A DNA stretch of 64,000 bases from Protopterus annectens (Eukaryota; Chordata; Ceratodontiformes; Protopteridae). Positions 57,441-64,000 of the stretch are shown here, piece after piece (positions within the stretch are counted from its first letter, which is position 1; the number at the start of each line of letters is the position of its first letter). The stretch spans positions 479,496,785-479,560,784 of the forward strand of contig NC_056738.1 in assembly GCF_019279795.1 (NCBI RefSeq). Reading direction: 5' to 3'. The position numbers and the translations under genes are program-made. Under the pieces are notes generated by a model that was not told the origin of the DNA, did not search any database, and saw only the letters and a program-made list of their open reading frames with translations.

Positions 57441-58706
57441 TGATTTTTTTTTTTAATTATTCATTTATGTTTCTATGGACTTGGGCTCTGGTTTCTGCTG
57501 GTGTTTTTTTTTTTCATTACTATTATTGTTCTGCTGTTCTCCACCGACTGCGCCAGGGACATGGCTGAAGGGTCCAAAGATATTATTGAGTTGGATTATA
57601 CACCTACTACCTCTAATTCCAACAGTAGAAAGGGGTATGAATGTTTTTTATTGTCAGTGGAATGTACTAAGAATCCTTTTCTAGATTTGCTAACATCTGT
57701 GAATGACTCTGATAATGCTGCATTAGACATTGCATTGTTAAAACTAAGTTACACAGTATTGAGAACAATCTGTTTAAATTAAAGAGACTTCAAATTCAAT
57801 GGTTTCATTTTGAAGTCTGTATAAGTGAAGGGATAGTTCCCAGAGGACTGAGAGTGTTAAAAATGCCTACTCAGGGTAGTTATTTCCCTGAATTGTTAAC
57901 AGAGTGGCAAAGAGTCAATTTAGAATGCAGCATAAAATACATGCAGTTGCTTGTTAACTTCTCATGTATAGAAGCAGAAAGCCTCTCAGCTATTATTTTG
58001 CAACAACATCAATAATTATTAGAACATTTTCAGACTGAGTTGCTGGATAAATATTTATCAGAAGTTATTCATTCTGTTTCTGTTTATGAGAGAAAGCTGA
58101 TTAAAATTAAAATGAGAAAGTTAGTCCGAGACCAGACTGATTTTGTGAAGGGGAATGTGTTCACCTGGCCTAAAACAACTATCTACACTGATAAGCAAAC
58201 GGAAAGTAATGAGCATCTAGTTGTCAAGGAAACTGCAGTTCCATCTACCAATAGCATAACAGCATCAGTGAGTGACTCTTCTTGTGTGGTATATACTATT
58301 GCTGAAGAGGCTGGTGTTCCTAAAGAACTAGGAGCACGAAGGAATTTTTTTCCTGTAGAAGTGCAGGACAGGTGCACAGACCATTTGAGTCAACAGAGAA
58401 AGTTAAGAATGTGGAAGAGAAGAGATTATCTGTCCTTCCTTCCACTACTTTTATTCAGCAAAAATTAATGTTTCCTTTGCCAATAAAGGAACAAACAGAT
58501 ATAATGAAGAATCAATGCGGTCAGAGCTGTTCCAGGATCAAAAGAAGACTGGAAGGGGATCTTATAGGAATGCTGAATATAAAGAAGGTAATGAAAGTTG
58601 ACAGAATGACTTAACATGTAATTTATCTTCTTATCAACTTACTGACATTGAAAAGAAAGTTTTAAAAAAGGGACTATCATTTATACCCACTCAGAATACA
58701 GATTTT

Positions 58707-59931
58707 GTGGATGTAATTTTAGCGATAAAAACGTTTACTAGGAATCTTATGTTAAAAATTAATTATAAGACAAATATGGTGACTGAAAGTGCTTGTTCTT
58801 TTAGAAAACCTAGTGTATTTGTTCCAGTTTTAAGTCCTTTAGTAAATGCTTTTGAAAAACTTTGTATAGAGGAAGTTTACAGATTGAAAGAATGTGAAAA
58901 GAAATATGTTATTCACTTTAATTTAACCGGGGATGAAACTAGAGCATTACGGAATTTACAAAATAATTTGGATATTATAATAAGACCTGCTGATAAAGGA
59001 AGGCCTATTGTGATATTTGATGTTAAATGGTATGACTCTGAAATGAAGCTCGTGTTAGTTAATGAGTTTTATGTAAAAATGCATCAGAGACGAATTGAAT
59101 ATATGATTAGCAATATTGCATATATGTTGAAAAATCTTTTAAGTAGGAATTATTATTTAATAGTTATTAATAATTATTGATATGTCTATGTTTGACTTTT
59201 TCATAGTTGAACATCCATTAATACCTATGATACACAGCTTACTGAAGCTAAATAAAAATTCCACTCATCCTCCATTGCATTCAATTGTTGTTAGACACAA
59301 CTGGTGTATGGAGACTTTGTCTGTTTACATAAAAAAGATCCTTAGACCCATACTGGATTTGAATATGTATGTTTTAAAAGACACCAAGCATTTCTTAAGT
59401 GATTTATTCATTTTTACCCAAAGACATCAGCCACACAGGAATATGTTTTTGTCTACTTTAGATGTAGTATTGTTATTTACAGTAATTCCGAATGATACTG
59501 GTATTCTCAGTTTTAAACAGTTTTTGAGAACATACACAGATTTCCCTGAGGATAAGATTGAGATGCTATCTGTTCTTTTGAAATGCATTTTGAAGAACAA
59601 TGTATTTGTTTTTAAGGGTACATTTTATTGGCAAAAGAATGGCATTACTATGGGCACGTCATGTGCAAATTGCTATGCCAATGCTGTCATGTCTGTTTGG
59701 GAACAAGAATACATTTTGAAAGGTCCATATAAAGGACATGTGCTGTTCTATTGTAGATTTGTAGATGATGTATTCCTTTTATGGGAAGGTTCCATAGAAG
59801 AGTTTCATAGTTTTGAGAAATACATCGCCACAACTACCACCTTTCTACATTTTTCTTCAGTGATATCCAATGAGAAAATTAATTTTTTGGATGTAGAGAT
59901 TACAATAGATAGTTTAGGACATCTAGATTGA
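58707..59931 (+). pseudogene. Penelope-like reverse transcriptase
   Basis: The first frame (58,707-59,180) has FNLTGDETRALRNLQNN and DIIIRPADKGRPIVIFD, the Penelope N-terminal RT signature (NLT..E..AL, then KPADKGG). The second (59,182-59,931) has FLSTLDVVLLFTVIPNDTG (motif A, LDVxxLYTNIP-like), WQKNGITMGTSCANCYANAV (motif B) and FYCRFVDDVFLLWEGS (catalytic YxDD-type box, FVDD) and NFLDVEITI. The two frames meet near 59,180. Confidence 0.88.
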
Positions 59932-60239
59932 ATGTGCATGGAAATGACTTTATAAATCAAACAAATGACCTTATACAAATTTTTGCTGATAGAGGGTATG
60001 AAAAATATGAAGTTGATAAGGTTATAGAGAATGCTACACAGTTAAGAACCAGCAAGGCAAAACCTTATTTTTCAAAATGGAGTACAATAAATAATGAGGG
60101 GAATATAAATAGAAAAAAATGGAATTTAAATGTTCCCCTATATTATTCTAATAATATTAACATATATACTGTTATCAAAAATATTGGCATATACTCATCA
60201 CAGATGAAGAAATTAAAGAAATAGTGGATTTTCAACCTA

Positions 60240-60560
60240 AATTTTTGTTTAAGAATATGGGATCCTTAAAAAGGCAGCTTTGCTATCCTAAGTTATGGAT
60301 AATTTAAAAAAATAAGCATACAACTATACCTTGTGGTAAATGTCCAGTATGTAAATTTATAGACACGTCAGACACTTTTATACATCCAGATCAGAAAACC
60401 ACTTTTATTTTTAATGTTCCTGCTACTTGTGATTCTGTACATATAGTGTATTTAGCTTGTTGTTCAATATGTTATAAATTTTATATAGCCAAGATGGATA
60501 GAGCCTTAAGAGACAGGATAAAGGAACACATATCACATAGGTAAATGTAGTACTTCTAAT
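60240..60560 (+). pseudogene. Penelope-like GIY-YIG endonuclease remains
   Basis: The plus strand shows CGKCPVCKF at about 60,333, then VYLACCSICYKFYIAKMDRA and LRDRIKEHISHR near 60,445-60,542. This follows the family order (Cys cluster, YLACxxC..YIGKT.R, R..EH). The YIG triplet reads YIA here, so a key Gly is altered. It is not in one frame with the RT. Confidence 0.78.
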
Positions 60561-60797
60561 GCTCTAACAAAGCACATCATTGAGACAGATAGCACACATA
60601 GTTTTAAGTTTAGGGCTACTGGCAGGATGTATGAGAACATCTGAGGAGGGGAAGTCAGAAATATCACAGAGCAGTTAGAAGCAAAATGGATTATTTGATT
60701 GAGGGGAGATTTTGGACATGGTTTGAATGATAAAGTCCCCCCTAAAACCTATGTTAAAAGCTAGACCACTATTTAGATAATGTTTTTATTTGCATAC

Positions 60798-60800
<3 letters not shown>

Positions 60801-60839
<39 letters not shown>
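60801..60839. repeat. (TA)n microsatellite
   Basis: Nineteen or so TA units within the 3' untranslated part of the Penelope element. Confidence 0.97.
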
Positions 60840-60843
<4 letters not shown>

Positions 60844-60974
60844 ATTCATTTTACATGATTCGTGTTTCATGTGATTTATATTTGTGTATAAAAGGTTTTA
60901 TGTGGCGTATGCTTTTAAATATTGTCTAATATGTGATTTGTTAGTTGGTGGAGCTTTTTGTATTTAACTGAGTT

Positions 60975-61031
60975 GACATAAATGGTGTAATACATCTGAA
61001 GAAGCAGTTTCACTGTGAAACAGTTTATGTC
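60975..61031 (+). ncRNA. Hammerhead-ribozyme-like motif at Penelope 3' end
   Basis: The core CTGAAGA (60,996-61,002) corresponds to CUGANGA. A short stem GCAGU/ACUGU with loop UUC follows, then GAAA (61,017-61,020). The flanks 60,975-60,986 (GACATAAATGGT) and 61,020-61,031 (ACAGTTTATGTC) can pair over 12 bases with one mismatch, giving the third stem. Eight bases separate the cleavage-site position from the core. That position is G here, where active hammerheads need A, C or U, and an extra A precedes stem II, so this copy is probably inactive. Hammerhead motifs in Penelope terminal regions are established. Confidence 0.45.
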
Positions 61032-61139
61032 TGTTTCCCTTTAATAAATAAGGTTTTATTCGTTATATTGTTTTCTTCTGGCTGTTCCTGAGTCCATTTG
61101 CTTTTTTGGAATTAAGTATAAAAATTGTTTTGTCATTTC

Positions 61140-62460
61140 AGTGAGAGGGTGAGTGTATTATATTTTAAGTGGAGTACTTGGAGAGTATCATATCATGAAC
61201 ACAAAGTCTCATTCTTGAGATGAGCATATGCAGGACCAGGACTGGTTAAGATGTTGTTTAAGCAGTAGTTTAAAACTATTGAGTTTTCCAGAGAGTTTTA
61301 TTTGTGTGGGGATACTATTCCAGAGTTTAGCAATGTATGGGGAGTAGAGCAAGTCTCCTGCAACATTTTTTGACTTATTTGTAAGTAATACAAACTTGTT
61401 ACTAGAGAAGAGGTCCCATGCTGGACCGTAGATCAGTAATAAGTTATGTAGTACAGGGCATTTTTCTAGATGATGAATGAGTCTGCGTGCTGTAATTAAA
61501 TGTTGTATAGTTCCAGACAGTTTAATTGCTTTAATCTATGACAATGGTGGGTCCTATGGGAGAGATTGGTGGCACATTTGGCTACTTTATTGTAGCAGCA
61601 GGCAAGGTTCTTTCTTTGGGTATCATTTAAGTTTTATAGGAAAGAAGCAGTGTATAAGAGAGTTGGCAATAAGACAGTGGTGGCTAGAGTTTTTCTTGCA
61701 GTATCTGTAAGGAATCCATTGATCTTATAAAAGGACCCTAGTTTCTTGTGAGTATATTTAATGGTGTACATTATATGCTGGTCATATTTGAAAATGTCAT
61801 CTATTACAATGCCTAGAAGTTTACTGTGAGCTATAGATTCAATGACAGCATTATTTGCTGACTTTATGGTAAAAAAGTGCTTTTGATTTTGGCAAAGGTT
61901 TGAGGTAAAGAGCATTAACTTATTTTTTTTTGTGGTTGAGTAGGAGTTTTGATTCTTTGAGCCAGGTTTCTACAGAGGAGAAAGATTTTTGGGTAATGTC
62001 TTGGGAGTTTATTTATTGTTGAGGCCGCACATATTAATGTTGAGTCATCTGCATACTGATCTAAACTAGCATGGTAAATGGAGGTGTGGATGTCATTAAT
62101 AAATATATTAAATAGGAAAGGACCCAGGATAGAACCTTGAGGGACACCTATATTAACTGGTTGAAAGGATGAGTAGGTTCGTTGTCATTTAATGGCTTGT
62201 TGCCTTCCAGATAGGTAACTAAGAAACCTCAACAAGGAGTATTGTGAAAGTCCTATTGAGGAGAGTCAAATAAGCAGTTTCTGGTGCAAGACTGTATCAA
62301 ATGCATTTAACAAGTCTAAGAACATGGTGGACATAAGCAGACCACTGTTTCTATGTTGATTTATTATATTGCTAAAATGTAGTAGAGCAGTAGTGGTTCT
62401 GTGCTAGGATCTAATATCACGTGGTATTTCTGAGAGTAGGTTGTTTGAGATAAGGTATTG
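61140..62460 (-). mobile_element. LINE 3' half (Jockey-superfamily RT), decayed
   Basis: Minus-strand RT pieces from high to low coordinate. A palm entry (MVDLLNAFDTVLH-like, degenerate, near 62,300) comes first. Motif B with catalytic box follows at about 62,160-62,030 (GVPQGSILGPFLFNIFINDI, then DQYADDSTL). The thumb is at 61,634-61,915 (SKLLGIVIDDIFKYDQHI, LATTVLLPTLLYT). A C-terminus is near 61,340-61,240 (AKLWNSIPTQIKLSGKLNSF). The style (GVPQGSILGPFLFNIFIND, LWNSIP) fits the L2/Rex1/CR1 group but differs from the CR1 copies here. It is 5'-truncated near 62,460. Confidence 0.8.
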
Positions 62461-63795
62461 CATCACATGGAGGTGGTGGTATTCGACAATCCTACTGGAA
62501 ACAGAGCCAGATCATGGTCAAGTGGGGACCTAGGCAAGGTAATGGATCAGTCTCCCCTCAGCCATTCCAGTGTCCCATTACTTGGCTATTTCTCCCCAGT
62601 TACCATAAACACTGTTCAGACCTGTCAGTGTGCATACTGTTTTCTTCTTTACTTCTACAATGATTAGAGATATTTAAAACTTTTGTTTCACATTTTATAG
62701 CACAAACACTGATAACCATCTGTTAAACAAAACAATACAGCCTCACAATGAAAACAGACAGCATAAACAGTAAGCTTCTCTGCCCTTGAAATTCACATTC
62801 ATTGAAACGGCATTGAAACTCACATTCAAAGAAAATGCATCTGGCCAGTGGTGGATTAAGTTTACTTTGGAGGTGTTTTTAAACCATAAATAAGCCTCTT
62901 GCACACATTGTTGGACCATAAGTGCATGCATGTATTCTTTGATGCACCATCCTGATTCTATTGAATTATATTCCTTGCATAATGCAGCACTACTTGTTAG
63001 TGTGTGTTTTAATTGTGTAGGTTTGAACATTTTTCCAGTAAACAATGAGACAAAATATATGAATCAATAAGGGCAAAATTACCCATTACAGAGCATTTCA
63101 ACTATAAACGGCCACTCAGACTTCTGTCATAACAATACACCAATATTAGTCAATATACACAATCTCTGCAGAAGTAAAAGTCATCTGAATAATTCCACAT
63201 TAAAGATATCTATAACTAATGAAGAGGTTGCTGCTGGCAAACAACTTTACATGTCAGTGTTTCATGTACAAATTCAGTGCCTGTTGTCCTAGAAGAATAA
63301 ACTGTCTATACTACATTTAAAAAATAGTAAGTTAGTAATATTGCAGTAGGGAAGAAGGAACTAGAATATCAGCACTGGTATGGGAATAGAACACACAGCC
63401 TTCAGCTCTAAAGGCAAATAAGCTACCTGTTATGCTACTAGCACTACTTTAGAGAATTATAGCACAAACACTGATAATTATCATTTGCAAAACAAAATAT
63501 TTAATCATTGAAAACAGACAACGAGCAACAGTAAATATCTCTTCTCGTGAAACTCAACATTCTTAGAAAGTGCACAGAAAGTCAACATTCCTTGAAAATG
63601 CATAGAAGTTCAACGGTCTTTAAAAATGCACAGAAACTTAACTCAGCATTCTCTGAAAATGTAGTAAAACTCAGCAGTCCTTGCTGATGACAGTTTGGCA
63701 GTTGGTGTAGAGAATTCAGGCTCTAGGCTTCTGTATTGAAGGTACAGGCTTTGAATGAGTTAACCAGCCTACTATTCCTAACTGGAGCATTTTAT
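62461..63795. other. Unassigned region with a diverged duplication
   Basis: 62,698-62,840 and 63,459-63,600 share a related sequence (TAGCACAAACACTGATAA; GAAAACAGACA; GAAACTC..CATTC). The second copy continues into an imperfect minisatellite (63,540-63,690) with units of about 30 bases containing AACTCAGCATTC..TGAAAATG. A GC-richer block at 62,470-62,600 is not recognised. Confidence 0.5.
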
Positions 63796-63840
<45 letters not shown>

Positions 63841-63841
63841 T

Positions 63842-63938
<97 letters not shown>
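63796..63938. repeat. (CA)n microsatellite with (GCAC)n core
   Basis: About 140 bases of CA repeat interrupted by GCATGCACGCACGCACGCAC at 63,838-63,857. The reading frames through it are artefacts. Confidence 0.98.
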
Positions 63939-63940
<2 letters not shown>

Positions 63941-64000
63941 CCAATAACCTATTTCAGAACTGTCTGTTCAGTTTCTGTCAGAACAAGCTGTTTCGTAAAG

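Larger units (their letters stand above)
57440..61090 (+). mobile_element. Penelope-like element with RT and GIY-YIG regions, decayed
   Basis: A plus-strand Penelope-like element of about 3.6 kb. An N-terminal part begins MAEGSKDIIELDY at 57,561. A linker frame lies at 58,040-58,468, the RT at 58,707-59,931, an after-RT part at 59,928-60,224 and a GIY-YIG region at about 60,240-60,560. A (TA)n tract and a 3' end with a CTGAAGAAG motif near 61,000 follow, then TTTAATAAATAAGG. Only one end type is present; no terminal repeat like that of the 54-kb element is seen. It carries several breaks and is inactive. Penelope elements are a separate retroelement class with a telomerase-related RT. Confidence 0.87.

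Overview
This is accessory, transposon-dominated vertebrate DNA. It is AT-rich and CpG-poor, with long (CA)n tracts. Every long reading frame that can be recognised belongs to a mobile element, apart from three short exon-like stretches. The element mix is CR1 LINEs with an ORF1 esterase and an 8-bp tail repeat, RTE and L1-type LINEs, Penelope-like elements, V-SINEs (tRNA head plus the vertebrate V core), a tRNA/CR1-tailed SINE and an old LTR retroelement. That mix fits a large-genomed early-branching vertebrate such as a lungfish, bichir or cartilaginous fish. The organism is an inference; no marker in the window settles it.

Layout. 0.3-2.1 kb holds a 5'-truncated CR1 (minus). 6.0-9.2 kb holds a V-SINE-like piece and a decayed RTE LINE. 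10.8-14.3 kb is a CR1 (plus) split by a small TIR element and ending against a (CA)n tract. 17.4-17.8 kb is a Penelope 3' end. 17.9-22.3 kb is an almost full-length CR1 (minus) with zinc finger, esterase, endonuclease and reverse transcriptase, split by a V-SINE. 25.3-35.0 kb is a broken LTR retroelement (minus) whose left LTR was split by a 3.5-kb TIR-bounded insertion. 38.6-39.4 kb is a recent 375-bp tandem duplication. 43.1-55.7 kb is a nest: an old CR1 holding a nearly full-length younger CR1, a second esterase-bearing LINE family (itself holding an L1 and three SINEs) and a small Penelope element with inverted ends. 57.4-61.1 kb is a longer Penelope element with RT and GIY-YIG regions. 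61.1-62.5 kb is another LINE 3' half (minus).

Host coding signal. (1) At 27,818-27,952 (minus) there is a clean 45-codon match to the first coding exon of the ELL transcription elongation factor family. It stops at a GT exactly where I recall the family's exon 1 ending, yet it lies inside the 3.5-kb insertion in the LTR. The simplest reading is a host exon carried by a hAT-like, MITE-ended transposon. (2) At 56,367-56,490 and 42,408-42,604 (minus) two exon-like reading frames have good splice sites and matching phase (1+2 nt). They look like the penultimate and last coding exons of one unidentified host gene, which would make most of the 43-56 kb transposon nest its intron.

The most interesting items are the transposon-carried ELL exon, the two-exon host gene, the Penelope element with inverted terminal repeats, and hammerhead-ribozyme-like motifs at the ends of three Penelope copies.
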